Assembly: GCA_028023455.1 (NCBI GenBank) | Contig: JAQFVV010000157.1 | Location: 2,542,001 to 2,606,000, forward strand | Direction: 5' to 3' | Origin: Epiperipatus broadwayi | Taxonomy: Eukaryota > Onychophora > Udeonychophora > Euonychophora > Peripatidae | Length of the DNA: 64,000 nucleotides | Shown: piece by piece, positions 1 to 11,059 of the stretch | How positions within the stretch are numbered: position 1 is the stretch's first letter | Layout of the letters: every line of letters begins with the position of its first letter | The notes under the pieces: generated by a model | Database searches by the model: none | What the model was told of the DNA's origin: nothing | Seen by the model: only the letters and a program-made list of their open reading frames with translations | Translations under genes and position numbers: made by a program

Positions 1-40
1 ATAAGGATTATTGTTTTTCTGATGGATTGTAATGATAGTG

Positions 41-140
41 TTTTAATAGTATTACATGTTGGACTATTTCCATCATCTCATATGAGTATTGAATGTCTTT
101 AGAAAAATTTAACTTTATTTAAATATTCCAAATATATTCA
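41..140. repeat. Family D inverted-repeat element, single arm
   Basis: The block around ATGTTGGACTATTTCCATCA and the following GAATGT motif matches the left arm of the complete hairpin at 5655-5815. Here the second arm is too decayed to recognise, so this is a partial copy. No coding content is seen. Confidence 0.6.
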
Positions 141-231
141 ACTGTTAGTAATAGCACACAGGTTAGTATATGCACAATGTTTTGAAGGTATTATTCTACC
201 TTCTTTCTTAGGTGATATTGGCCTAACCAGT

Positions 232-330
232 GACAGTACTAACATGGGAATCCAAACCTGGACCTTTGGATTCTTGAATATTGTATTTTAAGATAATGTT
301 TTAATCAACTGAGCCATTCTGCCAAAGACA
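232..330 (-). repeat. tRNA-derived SINE head (degenerate)
   Basis: Read on the minus strand, the segment starts TGGCAGAATGGCTCAGTTGA, which resembles a pol III A box. It ends with GGTTTGGATTCCC, which resembles a B box, at tRNA-like spacing. It does not fold into a proper tRNA cloverleaf, so it is a SINE head or decayed tRNA pseudogene and not a functional tRNA gene. No clear TSDs were found. Confidence 0.5.
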
Positions 331-1129
331 TTATTCCATATTAATAAAATAACAGAATGGTTTTGTGCTCAGGAGATCAAAAGATGCTTGAGTATTGGAT
401 ATGACAAAGGTGAGAAACAGTTCATGAACCTTGAGCTCTAGAATCTATTACTTTATCCCCTGATCAAACCAAGCAGGACATCTATTTTAGTGATCAGAAT
501 TTATACGCATGACTATTTTATTGATAGCTAGTATGAATAAAATTTTAATTAAAAATAATAATAATAAAAGATATGAGATTTAAAACATTCAAATATATTA
601 TTTGCATCTTTTGTTTGATAGATTTTATTATTATTAAATTTTAAATATATTAAATAAAATTAAAAAATATAAAAATTCTAATTTTTATTAAAAATTGAAA
701 ATTGAATATTTTTGTTTATATATCAAAAAAAAAATTTTTTTTTTTTACCATAACAATTTTAAATAATTTTTAAAATATTAAAATAAATTAGATCTCAATT
801 ATGAAAACTTTTTTTTCCTAAATATTTTCCTTACATTTCAGATAGTAAGTAGTAATTGTTTTGCTTAAAGGACTACTTATTCTAATAATGATCTTGATAT
901 GAATTGCTTGAGAATCAACTGCTGTTCAGCATCAGTATTTAATAATGTAAATATACTTCACAGTTTTTCCATACATTGTGGAGTAATTATGCAAATATGT
1001 TGATTCTGTATAGTAATTAAACAAGTCTTGATATCATAAATATTAAATATAAATTAGGTAATACTTACAAAGACTATTCTGATTACAATAATCACACTAG
1101 ATCAATATTATGATGCAATGAACATCACA
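331..1129. other. AT-rich intergenic sequence, nothing recognised
   Basis: AT-rich DNA with short A and T tracts (for example around 725-748). No open reading frame of interest and no repeat that I can match elsewhere in the window. Confidence 0.6.
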
Positions 1130-1284
1130 TCCTCACATGATCACCATTTCTTATGCTGCTTATAACTGTTATTAAAACAGGCAAAACTCACTATATGTAT
1201 TGCCACACACAGCAAGATAGAGTAATCAATGGATTCCATAAGGCTTGTGCATAAAATCCCCATCTAGTGCCTACTTATCCAATA

Positions 1285-1326
1285 TCTCCAGACTAGTTTC
1301 TGGCTTGTGGCCTTCGTCAGTAAGGA
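1285..1326 (-). ncRNA. Hammerhead-ribozyme-like core, family A copy 1
   Basis: On the minus strand: CTGACGA (allowed variant of CUGANGA), a stem II of GGC/GCC around CACAA with an A-A mismatch at its base, then GAAAC, a palindromic mini stem III (ACTAGT) and a GUC cleavage triplet. Stem I pairs CTTA-side bases 1321-1326 with 1285-1290 in five of six positions, two of them wobble. All conserved catalytic-core bases are present. The 2-bp stem III could work only poorly as a monomer and suggests a double-hammerhead fold. Activity is not shown. Confidence 0.5.
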
Positions 1327-1672
1327 GTCTTGTATCTGAGAGCACTGCACCTATATCTTAGGATCTAATGCAACCTTCCAGCAGCCATCTTTTATCTCCA
1401 CTTAACTATAAAACTATGAGACTTAAATTGAAATTACCTTAGGATTTTCAATCCATGCTCATTAGCTTATATTGTCATATAGGTCTGAACTCAGTTCAGT
1501 ACCTATACATTTTGGTGTCTTTGATTCTTTAATAACCATAGCCACCACTATCCTATTAGGCAGCATTGGTTTTAAGCCAATAAACATCACACGATCACCA
1601 TTTCTTATGTTTGCTTATAACTGTTATTAAAACAGACAAAACTCACTATACATATTGCCACACACAGCAAAG

Positions 1673-1714
1673 CTCCTCACTGATGAAGGCCACAAGCAGA
1701 AACTCATCTGGGGA
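1673..1714 (+). ncRNA. Hammerhead-ribozyme-like core, family A copy 2
   Basis: CTGATGA at 1680-1686 and GAAAC at 1699-1703, followed by an AUC-type triplet (1706-1708) in place of GUC. Stem I pairs TCCTCA (1674-1679) with TGGGGA (1709-1714) in six of six positions, one a wobble. Stem II has lost one C compared with the other copies, so this copy is probably impaired. Confidence 0.45.
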
Positions 1715-1845
1715 TATTGTATGAGTAGGCACTAGATGGGTATTTTATGCACAAGCCTTCTGGTATCCATTGATTACTCAAGGTTGCTGTGTGTGGCAAT
1801 ACGTATAGTGAGTTTTGCCTATTTTAATAACATCACATCCTGCTA

Positions 1846-3146
1846 ATGTTTTATAAGATCTTCCAACTTACCTAGGATATAGAGTTTTTTTGACATTGTC
1901 AACTTATATAATCTAACATACTAAATTTATGATTGATTTTGTTCCAAGTATTTAAATGGATAGTAAGTTGCATCTATATTCATTAGGATATATTATTTAT
2001 TTATGGTTTTGCAGAGGTATAACCTCCAATTCTCTTAGCAATATATATATAATACACATAAAAGGTCTGTTAATTAAAAACTATTGTAATAATGGCAATT
2101 GACAAGGGGTTAATGAATTAATCAAAAATATTTCTGCAGATTGAAAGGCTGTATATAATAGTTAATTACTGTTATATTTATTATTTTTATTATATATATA
2201 TAATAATTTCTAGTCAAAAAATTTTAACTACATACTAACATATATATATATATATATCATTAAAAACAGTCCACACTTAGACAATCACAATATCAATAAC
2301 AATCAACAATTTCAAACTGTTGTCAAGACAACCTCCTTTTAACAATTAGATAATCCCAATTTGTTGCCTAGAAATTATATTTATTTCATGTATATCAAGA
2401 AGTCTTTATGCATAAATTGTTTGTGATTTGCCCAAATGAGCACTTAGCATAGAATTCTGTTGGCATAGAATACCCTTTGCAGATTTGTTGGCAATTACAA
2501 TAACTTAGAAATTCAATTCAATTATTTAATCAGCTTAAATGGGCAGCATCCCATATTGACATTATATACATAGGACTATATTTGTTACTGCTCTGATAAT
2601 GAAAGTATTAAAATTTTTGGAAAGACTTAAAACTACTGAAATAAAAATAGCAGCAAACATTAATTATGGCCCAAATATCTTAAGTCTTATGCATATGTTA
2701 TGTACTCTATTAGTACCCAATAAATTAAAATTTAATTTATATGCTTTATGTCATTTAATAAAATTAGAATATTTATATTGTTAGTAGTTATGGTATTAAT
2801 TTTGGATACCTATAAAGAAAACAAGTCATGCAGGGTGGTAAACTTATTTTCTGCACAAGTGAGTGAATAGATATATTTTGCTCATCAGGTATTGCACAAA
2901 AAAATTTAACTATTTTTCATTCAGTTGATCAAACTATCAAAAGTTCCTATTTATCAATTGTTGTTTTCATGATAATTATGAATTTTGATCTATGGATTTG
3001 ATTGTTTTATGAAAATGAAACTAATCGTTTCAAGATCTCAAAATTAAATATTGTTTTTAAATAATGTTACAACTTAATGCATGAATAGATGCTATAAAAT
3101 ATTGTAGTAACATTTTAAGTCTGATAAAATTGTAATAATTTACGAC
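1846..3146. other. AT-rich intergenic sequence with AT dinucleotide tracts
   Basis: Only short (AT)n tracts near 2043, 2190 and 2240 and low-complexity sequence are seen. A 61-codon open frame at 2599-2784 shows no family resemblance and is taken as chance. Confidence 0.6.
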
Positions 3147-3153
3147 AAGTTAA

Positions 3154-3249
3154 GCATTGATGGTTGAGAGGTCAGCACAGCTGCCTTACAAGCAGTTGTC
3201 CCGGGTTATCAGGTTCGCTTCCCAGCCGATGCTATGGCACATGAGAAAA
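3154..3249 (+). mobile_element. tRNA-Gly-derived SINE
   Basis: It begins GCATTGATGG, has an A-box-like GTTGAGAGGTCAGC, an anticodon-arm-like CTGCCTTACAAGCAG, a B-box-like AGGTTCGCTTCC and ends CCGATGC, which pairs with the start as a 7-bp acceptor stem. An A-rich tail follows. The layout matches eukaryotic tRNA-Gly(UCC), which shares the GCTGCCTTCCAAGCAG arm. A 7-bp direct repeat, AAGTTAA (3147-3153 and 3250-3256), is a candidate TSD. It is a retroposed SINE and not a working tRNA. Confidence 0.75.
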
Positions 3250-3259
3250 AAGTTAAAAA

Positions 3260-3690
3260 ATTAAATTTTTAACTCATTCTAGATATCTGAATATATGTTA
3301 TTAGTTGTGTGGAGTTTTATTATATTTAGCTATTAAGTTAATACATAGATTTTATAATTAATTTATTAGTGAAAAATAGCAATGACCAACAAAATATTAT
3401 GAATTTGATAATAAAATTGATTCATAAAAATATAATATTTGCAGATAGTGAATATATAAATTTCTTTATTTTTTTGTTTTTAAAAAAAATAATATAAAAA
3501 ATAAATGTAAAGAATTGTTAAAAAAAGTGAGAGATTGATTAGAGTTTAATGAATACAAATATTTTTAATGATTATATTACAATCAACAAATTTAATTCAA
3601 GAAATGATTACCTAACACCTTAAATGATCTACTATAAAAGTAACAAACCCAGGAGCTCAAATGCAAATGAATGTTCCAAAAGTCATTTCC
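3260..3690. other. AT-rich intergenic sequence
   Basis: Low-complexity AT-rich DNA between two SINE-like repeats. Nothing recognised. Confidence 0.55.
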
Positions 3691-3835
3691 AGTGATCTAA
3701 CTTTTTATGAACTCCTAAGCAATAAATCTTTCAATTTTTTTATCACTCAATTCCATAATTGTAGTTTAACTCAGTAATAGAGTGCTGAACTTAAGTGCTA
3801 AAGATTTCTGCATCAAAGCGGGAGTAAGTAAAATA
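3691..3835 (+). repeat. Family C SINE-like sequence (shared tail plus tRNA-like head)
   Basis: The segment CTTTTTATGAACTCCTAAGC followed by AATAAATC and a T-rich run recurs at 15645-15695 and 28056-28112. Directly downstream (about 3755-3830) is a tRNA-like stretch: TTTAACTCAGTAATAGAGTG resembles an A box region and GCATCAAAGCGGG a decayed B box. The order suggests a tail of one copy followed by the head of another. Boundaries are uncertain. Confidence 0.45.
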
Positions 3836-4357
3836 AAATAAAAAATAAGCTGACTCAATTAAATGAAACTTTGTACTCAACTCAATAATTGAGTGAACAC
3901 ATGTCTACTCTTGCCTCTAAGAAACTAACTATACAATTATATTTAGCATTCAATGATATAATGTAAACTGAAAAATAATTCAATAGGAAATAAGTCATAT
4001 GATATAAATTTTATGAAGTGTGCAATGTATTTTAGACTTAATACAACAATAAAATAGAAATATCAGTATACCTAACTTACATTATTTTGGCAGCACTGTG
4101 AAATAAACATAAAGACTGTATAAAGAAGTGTAAGAAATATCAGTCCATCAGGGCAACACTGTTAAAGAATGTAACATTAATTGATACTGATATTTCTATA
4201 TGTCAATTTCAGATTGTGACATGCAACTGGTTCTATTTCTTAATAATTAAATAGTACTAAAAAAGAATAATAAAGGTAAAATATATACACACAATTTTAA
4301 TTATAAATACATGTTGTTAACTTTTTTTAGGCAAGCTGTAATTCATTTAAATTATAA

Positions 4358-4540
4358 GGGCTAAGAATGCTTAGATTAAAAAAAAGGCTTAAGTTTCAAC
4401 ATTTGTTTATAATATTATGCTAAACTGCTTTCAATATCTTGATCTGAATCTGATATCAGATCAAGATATTGAAAGTGGCTTAGTATAATATTATAACAAA
4501 CACTGAAACTGAAGCTTTTCTTATCTAAGCATTTCTAGCA
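4358..4540. repeat. Hairpin element with ~85-bp inverted arms
   Basis: The left arm (4358-4447) and right arm (4450-4540) are near-perfect reverse complements. They meet at TTGATCTGAATCTGATATCAGATCAAG. The outer ends share AATGCTTAGAT. No transposase or TSD is visible, so it is a MITE-like or foldback element of unknown class. Confidence 0.75.
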
Positions 4541-4849
4541 CACAATTTTAAACAAACCAAAAATTCATATAAGTAATAATACTAAATCTATGTAAACAAC
4601 AAGCAGATATGAATATAAGTTAGCCATGAATATAATTTAGACTTATTAGCAAGAAAAAGCATCACACATATGTCATTGCTTTTAAAAACAAGCCATTTAA
4701 TATTGAAACATATGCATACGAGTGCTAACAATTGCAAGCTTTAACAAATAAATGGCTAAATTATGTTCACCATTACTATCTAATTTTCAGAAAACAAGTT
4801 CTATATATTAATTCAACAACTTATTTTAAATCCTTTACTTATTAAATAT

Positions 4850-5235
4850 GCAAAACTATTTATACATATTGTCACTCAGTACAAACCAGAGTAATCAATG
4901 GATGACAGAAGAACTTGGACATAAAATCCCCATCTAGTGCCTATTCATCCAATATCCCAAGACTAGTTTTTGGCTTGTGGCCTTCATCACCTAGATTTTA
5001 GGATCCTAAGATCTAGGTGCAGTGCTCTCAGATCCAAGGCTTCTCACTGACAAAGGCCACAAGCCAGAAACTAGTCTGGGAATATTGGATGAGTAGGCAC
5101 TAGATGGGGATTTTATGCACAAGCCTTCTGGAATCCATTGATTACTCTGACTTACACTGAGTGGCAATACCTATAGAGAGTTTTGCCTTTTTAATAACAG
5201 TTATAAGCAAGCATAAGAAATGGTGATCATGTGTT
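4850..5235. repeat. Family A inverted-repeat element (complete hairpin)
   Basis: The left arm (about 4850-4990) reads on the minus strand and the right arm (about 5035-5235) on the plus strand. Both contain CACTAGATGGGGATTTTATG-like and GAGTAATCAATGGAT-like blocks. Both arms carry the hammerhead-like region near the centre: a broken one on the minus strand (4957-4992, C3 changed) and one on the plus strand at 5041-5082 (CTGACAA, GAAAC, TAGTC). In the plus copy G8 of the core is replaced by A, so it is probably inactive. Confidence 0.75.
5041..5082 (+). ncRNA. Hammerhead-ribozyme-like core, family A copy 3
   Basis: CTGACAA (5047-5053), stem II GGC-CACAA-GCC, GAAAC and the GUC triplet (5074-5076). 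Stem I pairs TTCTCA (5041-5046) with TGGGAA (5077-5082) in six of six positions. Its fifth pair is T-A where copy 2 has C-G, a compensatory change. The G8-to-A change in the core argues against activity of this copy. Confidence 0.4.
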
Positions 5236-5239
5236 GTTT

Positions 5240-5650
5240 ATTAAATATACATAACTATTTCCATTTTTTGCATTATCAACCAACTTTTTCTTCTTTTTTT
5301 AAATTTTATTCTTTACAAATTCCTTCAATGTTTATTTACCTACTTTTAAGAATACAGTCAATTCAATTTCTTTTTTCTTATAATTCTTTTTATTTCACAT
5401 CTCAAATACCATTTCCAAGTTTCTGTTCTTTTCAAACAAATTACAAATAAAAAACAACAACATGATATATAAATGAAATAAAAATAGCTGTTTTTTAATA
5501 CTATAAACAGAAAATTATTATGCATTTGAAAATACAGCTAAATAAAAAGTTAACAAAAAATTAAAAATTATTACCAAATTCAATAAAGCTATTTTAAAAG
5601 TTCTTGAAAATTAACAATTTTTCCTTAGAGAGGTTAATCAATCATCTGCT
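5240..5650. other. Pyrimidine-rich AT sequence, no gene recognised
   Basis: A 76-codon frame (5220-5450) is rich in Phe, Tyr, Ser and Leu because the DNA is a pyrimidine-rich tract. No family signature is seen. Confidence 0.55.
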
Positions 5651-5654
5651 AATC

Positions 5655-5815
5655 TATTATAGTAAATGTGATATGTTGGACTATTTCCATCATCTATGAT
5701 GGAATGTTGAATGTATAGAAATTTTTAAACTCTATTTAAAATTTAAAATTTTCTGTACATTCAACATTCACTCATAGATAATTGAAAATAGTCCAGCATA
5801 TCACATCTAATAATA
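5655..5815. repeat. Family D hairpin element (complete)
   Basis: The arms 5655-5730 and 5745-5815 are inverted copies. The left arm has GATATGTTGGACTATTTCCA and the right arm its reverse complement with few changes. The same left arm is found alone at 41-140, which shows it is a dispersed family. Confidence 0.75.
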
Positions 5816-5819
5816 TACC

Positions 5820-7760
5820 ATCATCACAAATTGTCAGGCAAATATTGTAGTAAATATTTTATAAATATCTTAAGCATTTCTTCAAAAATCTTAAATTATC
5901 AAAACTTTATAAAAACTTTTACTTTACTTTCAAAAATCAAACTTTATTTACACATTAGAGTGGATACAAAAGCAATCAATGATAGGATAACATTGTCTAT
6001 AAGAAAGTTTCAATGTATACATATAAATGAGGTATGCAAGCCATGTATAGAGAAATATCAAAAGTTGTATTAGACCAATAATTTAGTTTTAAGAGCAGTA
6101 TAAGAAACTCATGATGGTTAATTAATGCCGGTATGAAAGCAACATAAATAACTATAAATAAAATCAAAGATTATATTAATGCCTTAAGGCAGCGTGTCAT
6201 GAGCTTAATTAGTTAGGAATATAAAGTAATTCAAACCTATGTATAAGGTTTGGAAATTCCATTGATTAATGATTATCCTGGCCCAAGGAGTAACGAGGAC
6301 TATAAAAATATTTATAAGTTGATAACCTGTGTACAAAAAATATATACCCTTACAACAAATTATTATGCATTCATGATAAATTTTAAATATAAAAAAAATA
6401 CATTATTTATTATCATATTAAATAATAAACAATAAATATGAAATAAAAAATATAAAACATTAATTAATGAATATTAATTTTAATGAGATAGAAAATATTT
6501 TTCTTTACTTAAACACTTAAAGTCTATGCATTCATAGTCAAATAAATAAATAAATCTAAATATAAAACAGAGGCAAAAATCTCCATATATTGTGATCATA
6601 TGACGTTTAATGATTTAATCTATATATACATAAACAAAACGAATGTATGTGGAAACTAGGTAAGTAAGATGTAATAGTATATATGTTCAGATTGATACCA
6701 TGAACTTAAGATCTTAAACTTGGAAATAAAAATAAAAAATTCCATTTTAGTTTTCCCTCTCTTGTGGAGGAAAAGTTGTTCAGTAATATTTGATATTTTG
6801 CATAAAAATGAAGATAAACCATTATCTAAACATTTCATTTTACAAAAATTATTTAATTATTATAATCAAGAATGATCATGTATGAGAAAATAAAGAGTTT
6901 TTTTTTTTAATTTCAAGTTTAAGAACTTTATTTACCTGGAATAAATTTGAACATGGACATTATTATATTCTTTCTTACTATAAAATTTTTGACCTTCCAT
7001 GTTTATTTTTTATTTAACTAAGAGTATATATAAATACATTATTTGTTTATGTGAGCAAAAAATTTTCTAACTCAGTAAAATGAAAATTAATTAATTAATA
7101 TTTATTATTTTTTTATTTTATGTTTATTATTTAATATGCCAACAACGAATGTATTTTTCTTCTATTTGAGATTTTCTATGAATATACAATATTTTTTTGT
7201 ACACACATATTTTTGGGCAGTATAGTTTTAAATAAATAAATAAATTATTTTAAGCTAATTGTAAAGTTTTGATAAGAAAACTATTAAGATTTTTGGGAAG
7301 AAAATAAGTTTGACTTTTACTACAAATGATTGATTAAACTATCTAAAAAAAAGATTGTTAACTTATGGGAACTATTTGCTTTATCTGATATGAAAATATT
7401 TTTAACTTTTTTTATAATTATAATTTAGATGCGTTTTCTTATGAAAATCAGTTCTCTAGCTGAATACATATATAGACAAGTAATTTTATTTTGTTTGCTT
7501 GTTTTATATATATAGTTACTTAAATATTCTATTGTTTTTATTCATACTGACAACTCTACTTAAGCAATCTATATTCATATTTGCATATACAGATTTTTAC
7601 AAAGATGGAGTATTAAAATCTTTTTTTTATACTGCCATTTATCTTTTTTGTTGTTGTTCTAAAATTGTAGATCATAACTTTAAAATAAAATTAGCAATGA
7701 ATTTAAATGAAGCAAAAATGATGTAGATATCTGAAATAGTTATTTTTTAAATATTACTAT
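5820..7760. other. AT-rich intergenic sequence
   Basis: Long AT-rich stretch with short open frames (for example 5831-6073 and 7499-7726) that show no domain signature and have AT-driven composition. No inverted repeat or SINE is recognised. Confidence 0.55.
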
Positions 7761-7762
7761 AG

Positions 7763-7853
7763 TTGCAGCATCCTTTAATAAGATAAAGCAGTCTTTGAAT
7801 ACACCACTGCAGGGCAGAAAATCAGGAAAGAAGAAAACATCAATTGCTTGGTG
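7763..7853 (+). CDS. Candidate internal exon of an unidentified gene
   Basis: A less AT-rich block sits between good splice signals. Upstream is a T-rich tract ending TATAG (7762) or TTGCAG (7768). Downstream is a strong donor, GTGAGTA, at 7854. Only one of the three frames stays open; its residues read SFNKIKQSLNTPLQGRKSG then KKKTSIAW. The peptide is Lys-rich and I do not recognise its family. No partner exon was found within the window, so a chance match or an old retrocopy is possible. Start is either 7763 or 7769 depending on the acceptor. Confidence 0.3.
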
Positions 7854-7859
7854 GTGAGT

Positions 7860-9150
7860 AGATTTATAGTCTTGTTTTTTTATCTATCTAAAAATAGTTA
7901 GATACCCATTAAACAACCACTGTTTAAAGGTTATCTTCTTTGGATGTGAGCAGATTACTTGAAAAAAATATTAATCTAATTAAAACCTGATAAAAATGTT
8001 TCCTCTAACCAGGGTTTGAATATAGTATCAGGCAAAACAGGTAGATTTATTACTAATCATAAGACCCTTTATATCCATTATAAATGGATATATCTGTGCT
8101 TAAATGTACTAATAATTGAATTTGTGTGTGTATATGTGTGTCCTATATATTATCATTATCCATGTTTTAAAAAAAAATATTTTTTTTTAAATTATTTTTT
8201 AACTGAAAATGATTGATGTTTTATAAATTTATTGAAATTCAAAAATACACGAAACTATGTAACGCGAACTATGAAATTACATATCTTGGAAAAAAGATTG
8301 CAGCATATAGCTAAAAATAAGCCAAAAATTTCTTTGAAAATATGAATATAATAACACAACCATCTAGTAGCCATTCTTTAATAAAGAGAGTGAATTGTTG
8401 CTCCCAAAATCATGTGATATTTTGTTCACACATATGGTCATAGCTAATGTATAAAAGATGCATACAAAAGTGAATGATTAAAATATATAGTTACTGGTTT
8501 AGGGTCTTATCTATATAATTAAATAAATAAGTTAGCTTAAAATTCAAACTATTAACTAAAGCCAAATCTAGTCTGCAAATGTATTTATAGATGTACATTA
8601 TCATAATGTCATAACAGCAGTAATTGCCTTTATGTCATTCTATTTTAGAACTATTGATACAAATATCAGCAGTTAAAGAATATCAAAACAAATGCCATCC
8701 ATAATCTCAAACATGCTTCTTAGCTATAATAACTAAACTAATTATTACAAAGTGATTATTAGAGAAAAAACTGTATATGCAAGGAAATAAGATAAAGAAA
8801 TATCTTGTTGGATATGTATCATCAAAATAAAACATGACAGGACAGCCTATCCATATGCTTCATTTGGATGTCATAAGAATAAATAAATTATAAACGTAAA
8901 TAAGATGAAATAACTAATAGACTAATCATAGATAACTGATAATTGAACAAATTTTCAAACCATAATTTAAGAAATAATTTCATTAATGAAATATCATATG
9001 ATTTTCTATTATCTTATTATCTTGATAACTTCTGTTTTTATTCACAAATCATTTTTAAATGATTTCATTTAAGTTACCATATTGATTTGTTTGTTTATCT
9101 GTTTGTTTCTACACTATTGTAATCACTTTTATTATTTAAATTAAAATAAA
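7860..9150. other. AT-rich intergenic sequence
   Basis: No repeat family member, RNA gene or coding sequence recognised. A TGTG-rich patch occurs at 8120-8140. Confidence 0.55.
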
Positions 9151-9157
9151 ATTTTAA

Positions 9158-9395
9158 ATTGCGGTTTAATATATTTAAATGCAATAGAATTGGTTCAAAT
9201 TTGATACATAAGAAAGAAATATCAGGTAAAGCAATATAGGGTAGTATAAAAATTATTTTTTGATTTCAATTTAAAGTTATAACAACATTTTAAAATTGAG
9301 GTTTAATAGATTTAAATTCAGTATAATTTGTTGAAATTTTGTAAAAAATTTAAAATCACTGCCAAAGTGAGAGGGCACTATAATATCTTAGAGCT
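9158..9395 (+). repeat. Diverged direct repeat pair
   Basis: A unit starting ATTGCGGTTTAATATATTTA (about 9158) is repeated in diverged form from about 9294 (ATTGAGGTTTAATAGATTTA). The spacing is about 136 bp. No coding function is seen. Confidence 0.45.
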
Positions 9396-9552
9396 GCCCT
9401 AGTTTCTGACATATAGAACAGTGGGTGAGAAAATTATGAATATTTTGATATCATATTTAAAAATTGTTCTTAGAATGTCAATATGTTTTAAGTAATGTGT
9501 GTGTGTGTTTCTCTTGGTTTCAATTGTAATCTTTTATATTAGAATAAAATAA

Positions 9553-10085
9553 TTTACAATATAGTTTTGATAAGCATTTTTTAAAATTAGAACAAAAAAT
9601 ATCAAATATTTTTTAAGAAAAGGATGTCTTTATATTTGAAGATAATTAATACTTTATCATAATATATATAATCATGCACTCATACTAAATATGATATATA
9701 CATAAGAAATATACATTTTAACTTAATGCAGAAATATTTAGTGATTTATTATATATATATATATAAACTATAAGGGTTAAATTGATTTAAAGTAAAATCA
9801 CATGTATTAAATGAAGTTCATTTACAATATAGTTTCAGTAAGCAATTTTTTTAAAATAAAAAATAAAAATTTCCCATCAAAAGCAAAAATATCAAACACT
9901 TTTCATTTAAAAGGATATTTTAGTATTTTGAGTCACTTAATGATTTATTATACATATTCATTATTATGTATACATACTAAATATGATATGAATAAGGAGT
10001 TTACATATTAACTTATAGCAGACATATCTAGTGGTATATATATATATATCGGCTATAAATTTTAAATCAATTTAAAGTACAATAC
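9553..10085 (+). repeat. 268-bp tandem duplication (two copies)
   Basis: Copy one starts TTTACAATATAGTTTTGATA at 9553 and copy two starts TTTACAATATAGTTTCAGTA at 9821. Both continue through a CATACTAAATATGATAT block and an (AT)n tract. The copies differ by substitutions and small indels, so the duplication is not recent. The 66-codon frame in copy two has no intact counterpart in copy one. Confidence 0.7.
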
Positions 10086-10147
10086 AGTTTTACATTTTTA
10101 TTTATGTGCCAATACTAAAAAGTTAAAAATAAAGATATATTTTTTTT

Positions 10148-10412
10148 ACATTAAATGCTTTTATTTACCAAGCATTAAAAAGCAAAAAAAATAATTGTTT
10201 GTTTAATCACAATTAGGATTTTTAGATTTCACTTCAGAAATTAATTAAGTCAATCTCTTGTGATGAAAAACAGGAATTGGCTGAATTAATTTCTGAACTC
10301 CTCATGTTTTTATTTCAAGTTAAATCTAAAAATGCTGATTGCAATTAAAGAAACAATTTTTTTGTGTTTTTTAGTACACAGTAAATAAAAGCATTTAATA
10401 ATATTTTTTAAA
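10148..10412. repeat. Hairpin element with ~100-bp arms
   Basis: The outer ends are ATTAAATGCTTTTATTTA (left) and TAAATAAAAGCATTTAAT (right), exact reverse complements. Pairing continues inward through AGGATTTTTAGATTT and AAATCTAAAAATGCT to AATTAATTAAG near the centre. It is MITE-like. No TSD was recognised. Confidence 0.7.
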
Positions 10413-10419
10413 TATCTAT

Positions 10420-11050
10420 TTAAATAATAATTAAGATATTTAAAAGCCACTATGTAGCATAATATCAGCAACTCTCAAGATAGATGGATATGTTTAAAAA
10501 CTTACAAAGCTTGATAACTAAAAAAATCATGGACTGTAGTACCTGAAAGGAATCTCAACCTGAAGTGGATCAAAAATGAATAAATGGGATAGTAATTATA
10601 GAAGTGAATTGTTTAACATCATCATTAATATTAAATTTTCTGGGAATTAGGTCACACCCCTCACTGAATTTAGTACAGTAAGAAGTTATGACTGGAAATA
10701 ATATGATGCTACATCTGCATGCACATTATAAAAGCAAGCTACAGCATACAAAAATATTTAATTTCTCCCTGCACTTTCTTGATGATGCAAAAGATGACAT
10801 TACACTTATATTTGATGAAATCATTTAGAAGATATGTTTCAATGCCAGATTCTTGCCACCTGAGTTTGTTTATGCCTATCTAATAAACTTAGTTTTTTTA
10901 TCAAGAGAAGTATCTCTATCTAATATCACTTGTTTTTTTTTTTTATTTAAAAAATCTACATTTATGAATTTGCAGCTTATATCAATAAGTCCACTAGGGC
11001 TTAAAGTACTATAGTCAGACAAACTTGAGACTTATCTATTACTATTATTG
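10420..11050. other. Intergenic sequence, possible decayed LINE 5' part
   Basis: It lies directly upstream of the LINE RT fragment at 11060 and could be the decayed 5' part of the same element. No motif can be supported. Confidence 0.3.
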
Positions 11051-11059
11051 TCAAAGATG

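Larger units (their letters stand above)
1130..1845. repeat. Family A inverted-repeat element (composite, carries hammerhead-like cores)
   Basis: This region contains two facing partial copies of family A. The left part (1130-1400) is in minus orientation. The right part (about 1583-1845) starts with the family end sequence (GATCACCATTTCTTATG, then AACTGTTATTAAAACAG) and continues in plus orientation. Both parts contain a hammerhead-like core: minus strand 1285-1326 and plus strand 1673-1714. Matching segments recur at 4850-5235, 17875-18035, 28620-28720 and around the hAT insertion at 34040-34605. Its arms end in a shared sequence containing GCAAAACTCACTATA. It may be derived from PLE terminal repeats, which are known to carry hammerheads, but that link is inferred. 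Confidence 0.75.
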
